A stretch of 7,058 nt of DNA, from contig JAEWME010000108.1 of NCBI GenBank assembly GCA_023393265.1, forward strand, positions 1-7,058, read 5' to 3'. The position numbers and the translations under genes are program-made. Positions 1 to 6,436 of this stretch are shown piece after piece (position 1 is the first letter of the stretch; the number at the start of each line of letters is the position of its first letter). The notes below the pieces were generated by a model, which worked only from the letters and a program-made list of their open reading frames with translations, was not told the DNA's origin and searched no databases. The stretch comes from Bacteroidota bacterium (GTDB lineage: Bacteria; Bacteroidota; Bacteroidia; Bacteroidales; Prolixibacteraceae).

Positions 1-1048
1 GTTCTACCAGATTGATAATCATAAAGAACAAGCTTCAGGCACTGGAATTGGGTTGGCCCTTACCCGTGAACTCATTGTGTTGTATGGAGGAGAAATTAAC
101 CTTTTTAGTGAGCCAGGTAAAGGAAGCAAATTTGTTGTCAATCTGCCTTGCAGTTCATCTCATTTTAAAGCCAGCGAGATTAAGATTGATACCATCTCTG
201 GTTTTTCAGATTCTTCGGCAAGCTATTATCCCGATCAGTTTAGCGGATTATCGGAGGAGATGGATAGCGTTGAGCTAAAATTGAACAAAGCAAAAGATAC
301 CATCCTTTTGGTAGAAGACAACAAGGATATTACCTTTTTTCTGAAAGAGCAGTTTGATCAGGATTTTAACTTCGTATTTTCTTTTGATGGTGAAAGTGGC
401 TTCAAAAAAGCGTTGTCATTGCTACCTCAGGTTGTAATTCTTGATGTTATGATGCCCAAAATGAATGGTTTTGAACTTTGTGAGAAGTTAAAAAAAGACG
501 AACGCACTTGCCATATACCTGTAATTTTCCTGACGGCTTTGGCTGATAAGACCGAACAATTGGTCGGCCTTGAATATGGCGCTGACGATTACCTGACAAA
601 ACCTTTTGACGTCGATTTATTGAGGTTAAAAATCATGAACTTAATCGAAATAAGGAAAAGACTGAAGTTAATCTATTATAAGAAATTGTCTCCCGAATCT
701 TTCGATGCAGTTCCCGAGTCTCCGGATGAAAAACTGATTCAACGGATAATTAAGATCGTCAGTAAGGAGTTGGCAAATCCTGCTTTTGGTGTGGAAGAAC
801 TAAGCAAATCAGTAGGGTTAAGCCGAATGCATTTGTATCGGAAAATGACGGAAATTACACAACAAACTCCTGTTGAATTTATCAGAAATACCCGATTAGC
901 AAAGGCTGCAAGTTTGCTGGATCAAAATAAGTTTTACGTTTCGGAGGTTGCTTTTATGACTGGATTTACGGAGATGTCCTATTTCCGTAGAATATTCAAG
1001 GACTTTTATGGTGTTACGCCCAGTGAATATGCAAATAGGCGGAAATAA
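1..1048 (+). CDS. Hybrid two-component system (HTCS) regulator, C-terminal part
   Basis: This is the 3' end of a one-protein signalling regulator. The reading frame is open from base 2 to the TAA at 1046-1048 (348 residues), so the true start lies left of the window; the in-frame TTG at 53 sits inside the kinase domain. Seen in order: the end of a HATPase_c domain with the G2 box GTGIGLAL (residues 13-20); a linker of about 50 residues; a receiver domain (about 98-220) with acidic pair E105/D106, phospho-acceptor D148 in LDVMMP, T178 and K200 in TKPF; and an AraC-type DNA-binding domain (about 245-348) with both helix-turn-helix units and the usual GFTEMSYFRRIFK and GVTPSEY motifs. All key receiver residues are present. 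In Bacteroidota, HTCS proteins sense glycan fragments in the periplasm and switch on the neighbouring degradation locus. Control of the convergent genes at 1137-7058 is inferred from position only. The periplasmic sensor, which would hint at the ligand, is missing. Confidence 0.95.
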   Translation, partial: FYQIDNHKEQASGTGIGLALTRELIVLYGGEINLFSEPGKGSKFVVNLPCSSSHFKASEIKIDTISGFSDSSASYYPDQFSGLSEEMDSVELKLNKAKDTILLVEDNKDITFFLKEQFDQDFNFVFSFDGESGFKKALSLLPQVVILDVMMPKMNGFELCEKLKKDERTCHIPVIFLTALADKTEQLVGLEYGADDYLTKPFDVDLLRLKIMNLIEIRKRLKLIYYKKLSPESFDAVPESPDEKLIQRIIKIVSKELANPAFGVEELSKSVGLSRMHLYRKMTEITQQTPVEFIRNTRLAKAASLLDQNKFYVSEVAFMTGFTEMSYFRRIFKDFYGVTPSEYANRRK

Positions 1049-1089
1049 TGATGTATTGAGTTTCTGGTAATCATAGACAAAAATACGTG

Positions 1090-1138
1090 TTTGGGCACTT
1101 TTAATATGAGTTCATTGAAAAGTGCCCAAATCTTTTTT
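1090..1138 (+). terminator. Rho-independent terminator of the HTCS gene, possibly bidirectional
   Basis: A perfect 13-bp inverted repeat (TTTGGGCACTTTT at 1090-1102, AAAAGTGCCCAAA at 1118-1130) with a 15-base loop is followed by TCTTTTTT at 1131-1138. It lies 41 bases after the HTCS stop codon. The T run overlaps the TAA stop codon (1137-1139) of the convergent esterase gene. Read from the - strand, the same hairpin starts 6 bases after that stop and is followed by the weaker run TATTTTTG, so it may also end the leftward transcript. A short inner pairing (ATG with CAT) could extend the stem into the loop. Confidence 0.9.
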
Positions 1139-2849
1139 ACTGAATGATGACTTTTCTTGTTATCATTTTTCCTTTCATCTTGATGGCGACGGCATAGGTC
1201 CCTTTTTTCCAGTTGCTCACGTCGAATGTCATTTTCTCTGCGTCGGCGATTTTTTCCAGAATTTCCTTGCCTTCCATGGATATTATTTTGACTAACGCAT
1301 TGGGCTCAATATTGGTTAGTGTTAAAATCGAGCTATTCGGGTTAGGGTAGAGGCTAATCTTGTTTTCGGACGGAGATTCGCCAATAGCCGATACTTCAGA
1401 AGTTGTTACCAATAAATAGTCAATGTTAAACATTCCGTTATCAGTATTGTCAACCTGATACCTGATTGTATTATCGCCTTCATTCAATGTTACTTTGTCC
1501 ACCCGGTCACCCCAGTTTTCCCAGTCAATGGTATTGGGAAGATTTACCTGCCTGATTTTTTCACCGTTAACATATAAACTGATGGTCCGGTCGTCAGGGT
1601 AGCCATTTGAATATCTCAAAATGATGTTTTGTTCTCCTGAAACGGCACTCTTGATCGTATATTCCAAATAATCACCTTCAACCCAAAATGGAGCGACAAA
1701 ACCTGTTCCTGAAAAACCACCATGATTGTTGTACTCAATAATTCCATTCAAGGCGCCGTCTTCTGCTTCGTACTTTTTATTTTTTCCAGTTACTTCTATT
1801 TCACAACTGGCAGTTTCTCCCCCCTGGAAGCAGGTTGCTGTTATTGTTGTTTTTCCTGCGCTTTTACAAATAGCGAACCCGTTTTTATCAATGAATACAA
1901 TATCGGGATTGGCTGATGACCAGACAACTGAGGCATTGCAAATGTCATTAGGGGTAACAGTTGCAGTTAGTTGAATCGTGTTATTAACAGTTGCACTGAC
2001 ATTCGAAGCGTTTAGTTTTACCTCCGGAATTACCGAGTCGTTACACAGTAATGTAACCGGCATTGATGTGAAAAGCCAGGGAACCAAATCTTCGGTGTTG
2101 TAAGCATTAACCCAGCTAAAATGACCCTGGTCGGTATATTCTGTGTAAAATTCTGTTCTCGAATTTGGTCCAATGGCGTTAATTGCGTCTACCATATCAC
2201 GGGAACCTGAAACTGGTACAACGCCATCATCAGAACTATGAAACACCCTAAGTGGCAAGTTTTTCAGAAGGGATGCTTTCGAAGGGTCTCCCGCACCGCA
2301 AATAGGTATGGCCGCGCTAAACATGTTCGGATACCTGATCACAAAATCCCATGTTCCGTAGCCACCCATCGACAGACCGGTAATGTATAACTTTTTCTGG
2401 TCGATATTGTATTTTGTCTCAAGCGTATCAATGATGTCTTTAACCATTTTAAGTTCTGTGCTTATCGGAATATCGTCGGTACTATACGACCCGTAAGACC
2501 AGTTCGTGTTAACCCATTGTTTATCTGCAGGACATTGTGGCGCTACAACAAAACATGGATATGATGCCTGATTTTCAGTTTCAGCCCATAACGTTGCACC
2601 TTTGTTTGCTGTTAATTGTGCATTGTTGTCTGTTCCTCTTTCCCCTGCGCCATGCAAAAACAAAACCATCGGATATTTTTTCGCAGGATCATAATTATCA
2701 GGAATAAATAACCTATAAGGCATTGAATAGGCGGCAATTAAATTGTTTGTGTGTGTTTTGTAGCCAAACGACTGGGCATTTACCGGTAAAATCGCAAGTA
2801 GTTGCAAACAGAACATCACTAAAAAACAAGCTTTTTGTTTCATTTTCAT
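1137..2849 (-). CDS. T9SS-exported alpha/beta-hydrolase esterase with Big_2 and CBM6-like domains
   Basis: A predicted secreted serine esterase of 570 residues. A Sec signal peptide (1-25) ends at VNAQ. The alpha/beta-hydrolase core (about 30-262) resembles the predicted-peptidase/carboxylesterase group (COG4099-like, related to CE1-type feruloyl and acetyl esterases). It has an HGAGERG oxyanion-region motif at 66-72, nucleophile S160 in GLSMGG, a probable acid D208 in FHSSDDG, and H243 in GHFSW. A Big_2 Ig-like domain follows at about 276-354. Next is a CBM6/CBM35-like carbohydrate-binding domain at about 359-483, opening with YEAEDG, with aromatic W443/W446 and a final NIDYLLV strand. A T9SS type A sorting tail covers about 498-570 (LYPNPN). 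Five cysteines (C269, C304, C328, C340, C349) cluster in and just before the Big_2 domain and could form disulfides. ATG 2849 is chosen because it directly precedes the signal peptide; a second ATG lies two codons later. The gene is last in the leftward run, 78 bases after its paralogue. The acyl substrate cannot be read from sequence. Confidence 0.9.
   Translation of the reverse strand: MKMKQKACFLVMFCLQLLAILPVNAQSFGYKTHTNNLIAAYSMPYRLFIPDNYDPAKKYPMVLFLHGAGERGTDNNAQLTANKGATLWAETENQASYPCFVVAPQCPADKQWVNTNWSYGSYSTDDIPISTELKMVKDIIDTLETKYNIDQKKLYITGLSMGGYGTWDFVIRYPNMFSAAIPICGAGDPSKASLLKNLPLRVFHSSDDGVVPVSGSRDMVDAINAIGPNSRTEFYTEYTDQGHFSWVNAYNTEDLVPWLFTSMPVTLLCNDSVIPEVKLNASNVSATVNNTIQLTATVTPNDICNASVVWSSANPDIVFIDKNGFAICKSAGKTTITATCFQGGETASCEIEVTGKNKKYEAEDGALNGIIEYNNHGGFSGTGFVAPFWVEGDYLEYTIKSAVSGEQNIILRYSNGYPDDRTISLYVNGEKIRQVNLPNTIDWENWGDRVDKVTLNEGDNTIRYQVDNTDNGMFNIDYLLVTTSEVSAIGESPSENKISLYPNPNSSILTLTNIEPNALVKIISMEGKEILEKIADAEKMTFDVSNWKKGTYAVAIKMKGKMITRKVIIQ
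2064..2774 (-). repeat. Duplicated esterase core, downstream copy
   Basis: This stretch encodes the catalytic core (residues 26-262) of the CBM6 esterase and is homologous to 4473-5177. The similarity is also plain at DNA level, for example around the nucleophile serine codon (2370-2372), where the two copies differ mostly at third positions. The match stops at the end of the hydrolase domain. Confidence 0.85.
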
Positions 2850-2927
2850 TTTCAGATTTTTTTTAATAACAGATTTGGTTTCAGAGTCAGAAAAATCTCA
2901 GATTTTGTAGTTTATCTGATTCGCAGC

Positions 2928-5252
2928 CTACTCCACAACAACCTTCACATGGTTTACTTCTTTTCCGCTGCTGATTTTTAATAAATACATGCCTGATTTC
3001 AGCTGGCTGTGTTGAATTGTATACCTGTCGGATTCACTTGTTTTATCTAAAACCTTTTTACCAGCAATGTTGTACATTTCAATTACATACCTTCCATTTT
3101 GCGGTAATTCCACATTTAGTTCGCCATGTGTAAGCGGATTAGGATAAACCTTTATGCCTGTTTCATTCGTGATATTATTGACTGCAGTAATTGATCTGGT
3201 TATTGTAAACACACACGAAGCAGATTTTTCTCCGTTTTTAGTTGTGGCAGTTATCGTCACTGTACCAGCGTGTTTGCCGGTAACCATCCCTGTGGTATCA
3301 ACAACCGCAATGGTTGTATCTGAAGAAATCCAGTTTACGGATTTGTCTGTTGCATCTTTTGGATATACAGTTGCGGTTAATTGTCGTTTTATAGTGCTTG
3401 TGTTCAGATTAATTTTTGCAGTTTCCAAATTCAGTTTAACACCGGTTACTGCAACAGGCGATAAATCGATAAATAACATAGAGTCGGGGATGGGTTGTTT
3501 TTCTGTGTTTGGTCCTTTGTAATTTACTTCCAGAACTTCGCCTCCGGCATTTTCGAAAAATGAGACTACAATCCGGTGCATTCCGGCTGCCAGCGGAATA
3601 AAGCCACTTGCTTCCTGCACACCATGTAAACCGTCGTTGTCTACTACTTCGTATCCGTCAATAAATAGTTTGCTTCCATCGTCGGATGCAGTATAAAAAG
3701 TGTATGTTCCTGATTCTGGAATGTTGATTAATCCGTTGAAAATAAAGGCAAAATAATCATCCTTTAACCGCGGGCTAAGGTCAAAATTTGATATCGTACC
3801 TGAAGCAATTGGATAAATACTGTCTAAATCAGGAATAATGCTATATACTCCTTCGTGATATTCGTATTTTAATCCAGGTGCAGTTTCTACCGGGGTTACC
3901 GGCGCAATATAATCAAGCACAGTGATTTCTATAGCTTCGGAAAAGCTTGTGTTTCCATCGTTATCGGTTGCAGCAACTTTCAAAATGGGTTTTCCTGCCG
4001 CCGGATTTGTTAGTGTAAACTGAAATGGCGCAACAGTATCTGTTGCAATGATGCTGTCGTTCAGATAAAATTCAACTTTGGTTATTGAACCATTGTAATC
4101 ATATCCCTCTGCTTTCAGCAAAATGCTGCTGTTAATGGTGAAAAATGGTTCGTTGGGCACGGCTAATGAAACGATAGGGTTGCCATCGCTGATGATGACT
4201 GAAACGCTTTGCGATGTTGCAACCGACCCGTTTATACCAATTGCCTTTGCTGTTAACGAATATAATCCGGCAGGAGTATTTTCCCAGTTAAATGAATAAG
4301 GAACATCAGTGTCTTCGCCCAGCAAAGTCAGGTTGGCAAAAAACTGTACTTTTTGAATGGTGGTTGAATCAGAACTTGCATCGGCTTCAATTTGCAAATC
4401 AGAACCCTCGAAAACAAACGAATTCTGAACCGGCTGCTGAAGTGTGACCCGGATTGACTTATCTGTTTCTACAGAATCGGTAAACATCCAGCTTACCAGA
4501 TCAGGATTATCATAAGCCGGAATCCAGCTTGCATGTCCCCAGTTGTCATACTCGGTATATTTTACGTTTCCGCCAGCTGTATTAAGCGCTTTTACCATAT
4601 CGCGTGTGCCACTCACCGGGACTGTACCATCGTCGCTGCTATGGAAACACCAGATGTTTACATCTTTTATCAAGCCTGCTTTTGACGGGTCTCCGGCACC
4701 ACAAATTGGCGCTGCTGCCCTGAACATATCAGGATATCGTTCAATAAAATCCCATGTTCCGTAACCACCCATCGACAAACCTGTGATATAAAGTTGATTG
4801 ACATCAATTTTGTAATTTGTCATGAGCGTTTCAATAATATCTTTCACCATTTTTAATTCGGCGCTAACTGGAACTTTGTCGATGCTGTAGGAGCCATATG
4901 ACCAGTTGGTATTTACCCATTGTTTGTCAGCCGGACATTGGGGCGAAAGAACAAAACACGGATGTGAAGCCTGGTTTTCTGCTTCGGCCCATAACCTGGC
5001 ACCCCTGCTGCCATCTAACTGTATGTTATTGTCGTTTCCTCTTTCGCCAGCACCATGTAAAAACAGAACCAGCGGATAGGTTTTGCCGGGGTCATAATCT
5101 TCAGGAATAAATAACCGATAAGGCATTGAATAGCTGGCAATCGCGCTGTTTTTGTGCGACCTGTATTCGAATGTCTGGGCATTAACAAATCCCGAACCGA
5201 TAATACTCAGCAGAATTGCGATTGTAAGGTTTTGTAAAATTTTTCCTCTCAT
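2928..5252 (-). CDS. T9SS-exported multidomain esterase with two Ig-like, PA14 and Big_2 domains
   Basis: A predicted secreted serine esterase of 774 residues. A Sec signal peptide (1-26) ends at VNAQ. The alpha/beta-hydrolase core (about 30-260) has HGAGERG at 66-72, S160 in GLSMGG, D208 in FHSSDDG and H240 in GHASW, so the triad is complete. After it come two Ig-like repeats of the Big_7 kind (about 268-355 and 358-446; shared pattern KVxFxxN/L, then PYSFNW or PFQFTL, then AGxxxLxAxA). A PA14 domain follows (about 458-592; TFYTASDDGSKLFIDG), a fold that often binds sugars in glycan-degrading enzymes. A Big_2 domain (about 601-687) and a T9SS sorting tail (about 698-774, VYPNPLT) complete it. 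The core is very close to that of the downstream esterase (about 128 of 170 residues identical over 41-210, counted by hand), but the accessory part is different. The gene starts 8 bases after the GH16 stop, so the two are probably co-transcribed. Substrate unknown; an acylated polysaccharide is inferred from context. Confidence 0.9.
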   Translation of the reverse strand: MRGKILQNLTIAILLSIIGSGFVNAQTFEYRSHKNSAIASYSMPYRLFIPEDYDPGKTYPLVLFLHGAGERGNDNNIQLDGSRGARLWAEAENQASHPCFVLSPQCPADKQWVNTNWSYGSYSIDKVPVSAELKMVKDIIETLMTNYKIDVNQLYITGLSMGGYGTWDFIERYPDMFRAAAPICGAGDPSKAGLIKDVNIWCFHSSDDGTVPVSGTRDMVKALNTAGGNVKYTEYDNWGHASWIPAYDNPDLVSWMFTDSVETDKSIRVTLQQPVQNSFVFEGSDLQIEADASSDSTTIQKVQFFANLTLLGEDTDVPYSFNWENTPAGLYSLTAKAIGINGSVATSQSVSVIISDGNPIVSLAVPNEPFFTINSSILLKAEGYDYNGSITKVEFYLNDSIIATDTVAPFQFTLTNPAAGKPILKVAATDNDGNTSFSEAIEITVLDYIAPVTPVETAPGLKYEYHEGVYSIIPDLDSIYPIASGTISNFDLSPRLKDDYFAFIFNGLINIPESGTYTFYTASDDGSKLFIDGYEVVDNDGLHGVQEASGFIPLAAGMHRIVVSFFENAGGEVLEVNYKGPNTEKQPIPDSMLFIDLSPVAVTGVKLNLETAKINLNTSTIKRQLTATVYPKDATDKSVNWISSDTTIAVVDTTGMVTGKHAGTVTITATTKNGEKSASCVFTITRSITAVNNITNETGIKVYPNPLTHGELNVELPQNGRYVIEMYNIAGKKVLDKTSESDRYTIQHSQLKSGMYLLKISSGKEVNHVKVVVE
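4473..5177 (-). repeat. Duplicated esterase core, upstream copy
   Basis: This stretch encodes the catalytic core (residues 26-260) of the PA14 esterase. It is the tandem homologue of 2064-2774, in the same orientation, with its nucleophile serine codon at 4773-4775. The downstream modules (Ig-like pair, PA14) have no counterpart in the other copy, except for a distantly related Big_2 domain and the sorting tail. Confidence 0.85.
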
Positions 5253-5264
5253 AATTTGACCTAT
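5253..5264 (-). promoter_or_regulatory. Translation-start junction of the PA14 esterase gene
   Basis: On the - strand the junction reads ATAGGTCAAATTATG, with the GH16 TAG stop inside a TAGG element 8 bases before the ATG. The layout and much of the base sequence match the junction at 6425-6436. Coupled translation is the likely reading; there is no room for a promoter or terminator. Confidence 0.45.
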
Positions 5265-6424
5265 TTTTTTACGATTATTTTTTTGCTGATTGAATCAGTT
5301 GAAGTTGTGACGCTCACCGTGTAAACACCTGCGGATTTAAAAACCGATTGTTCGATTTTATACTCATTCTTTGTTACTTTTTCCTGAAAAATCAATTTTT
5401 CGGTTGTGTCAACGATGGATAACCGGATTGAACCGGATGGTAGTTTCACTGTTAATTGTCCTTTTTCTGTCAGCGGATTGGGATACACTTCCAATCCGGC
5501 ATCAGATTTAATTTCGTCAACATCTGTTATTGCCGCCAGTTTGCTCACGCGTACATAATCAACATACATGTTGCTGATGTTTACATTCGGGTCGATACCG
5601 CCGCCACCATCTCCGCCCATCGCCAGGTTGAGTAGCAGGTAATGTGGCTGGCTTGCAGGTTTTGTTCCTGCATAGGCCTGAAGATTAGCTGATGAAGTGT
5701 TGACGGCAGCAAACAACTTATCATCATAATACCATTGTATCTTATTTTCATTCCATTCCACGGCGTATATGTGGTAACCATCGGTGGGTGTGATTTTGTA
5801 TAGATAAGCCATGTTGGCAATACTGCGGATAGAGCCGTCAGTCATTCTGTAAATGAAATTGCTGTTGATGTAATTTGCCGGGATTACGCCACCCAGAGGT
5901 TTCCCGCCCGAATATTCGAAAATATCAATCTCGCCGCAATTGGGCCAGTTGCCGCTGGCACCGAGTGTCCAAAAGGCAGGCCAAACACCAATTTCGCCCG
6001 GCAGCCAAATGCGCGCTTCAATACGGCCATACTGCACTGTGAATTTATTGGCAGTGTTCAGTCGTGCTGAACTGAAAGGATAGGTGGTCTGCTCACCTGA
6101 CGGGTCCCGGTAAACGGTCTGTTCCCTGATTGCGGTAATACGCAGGTTCCCATTTTCCACATAAGAGTTTTTAGTACTGCTGGTGTAGCCTTGCTGCTCG
6201 TTATTGCCAATATACCCAGTGTGGTAATTCCATTTGGTGGGATCGGGTACCCCGGTATAGTCAAATTCGTCTGACCAAATAACTTCCCATTTGTAACCGG
6301 CCGGGGGAGCGGCATACGACGTTTCCAGTGACTTGTTTTCAAATGTCTGGGCTTTTACAATTCCGAAACTTGCAATGCTTAGTATAGACGCCATAACAAA
6401 ATGGTAAAACAATATTTTTTTCAT
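5261..6424 (-). CDS. GH16 family endo-glucanase (laminarinase-like), T9SS-exported
   Basis: A predicted secreted glycoside hydrolase family 16 enzyme of 387 residues, which hydrolyses beta-linked glucans or galactans with retention. A signal peptide (1-26) ends at VKAQ. The GH16 beta-jelly-roll (about 44-296) shows WSDEFDY (50-56), GNNEQQGYT (73-81), GNLRITAIRE (92-101), WPAFWTLG (148-155) and the catalytic GEIDIFEY, giving nucleophile E165, D167 and acid/base E170. The ExDxxE bulge form is typical of laminarinases and other non-lichenase GH16 enzymes. The end is LNLAMGG...VDYVRV. A T9SS tail follows at about 311-387 (VYPNPLT). The loop after the active site lacks the GT(V/L)H motif usual in laminarinases, so the substrate may not be plain beta-1,3-glucan. 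ATG 6424 is preferred over an in-frame TTG at 6445, because the signal peptide begins MKKI and the TTG would overlap the upstream gene. It lies 7 bases after the upstream stop and 8 bases before the next start, so it is in an operon. Confidence 0.93.
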   Translation of the reverse strand: MKKILFYHFVMASILSIASFGIVKAQTFENKSLETSYAAPPAGYKWEVIWSDEFDYTGVPDPTKWNYHTGYIGNNEQQGYTSSTKNSYVENGNLRITAIREQTVYRDPSGEQTTYPFSSARLNTANKFTVQYGRIEARIWLPGEIGVWPAFWTLGASGNWPNCGEIDIFEYSGGKPLGGVIPANYINSNFIYRMTDGSIRSIANMAYLYKITPTDGYHIYAVEWNENKIQWYYDDKLFAAVNTSSANLQAYAGTKPASQPHYLLLNLAMGGDGGGGIDPNVNISNMYVDYVRVSKLAAITDVDEIKSDAGLEVYPNPLTEKGQLTVKLPSGSIRLSIVDTTEKLIFQEKVTKNEYKIEQSVFKSAGVYTVSVTTSTDSISKKIIVKK

Positions 6425-6436
6425 AATTCGCCTATT
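6425..6436 (-). promoter_or_regulatory. Translation-start junction of the GH16 gene
   Basis: On the - strand the end of the upstream gene reads AAAATAGGCGAATTATG: the TAG stop forms part of a weak purine-rich TAGG element, 7 bases before the ATG. This supports ATG 6424 over TTG 6445, and suggests that ribosomes finishing the upstream gene restart here. The same layout recurs at the next junction (5253-5264). No classical Shine-Dalgarno sequence is visible, as is common in Bacteroidota. Confidence 0.45.

Noticed and set aside
53..1048. TTG at 53 as the start of the regulator
   Set aside because: The frame is open to the window's left edge, and residues before it encode the rest of a HATPase G2 box, so the gene starts further left.
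2892..2906. Palindrome AAAATCTCAGATTTT as a terminator between the two esterases
   Set aside because: The central loop would be one base; the stem that can form is about five A/T pairs, too weak to call.
3154..3522. + strand open frames inside the esterase and GH16 genes (for example 1722-1974, 3154-3522, 4543-4764, 4898-5110, 6622-6897)
   Set aside because: They lie opposite well-supported domains, have no recognisable motifs, and no start context; they are antisense shadows.
5581..6342. Alternative - strand frames within the GH16 gene (5581-5820, 6058-6342)
   Set aside because: Both are out of frame with the intact GH16 reading frame that contains the catalytic motif, and neither resembles a protein domain.
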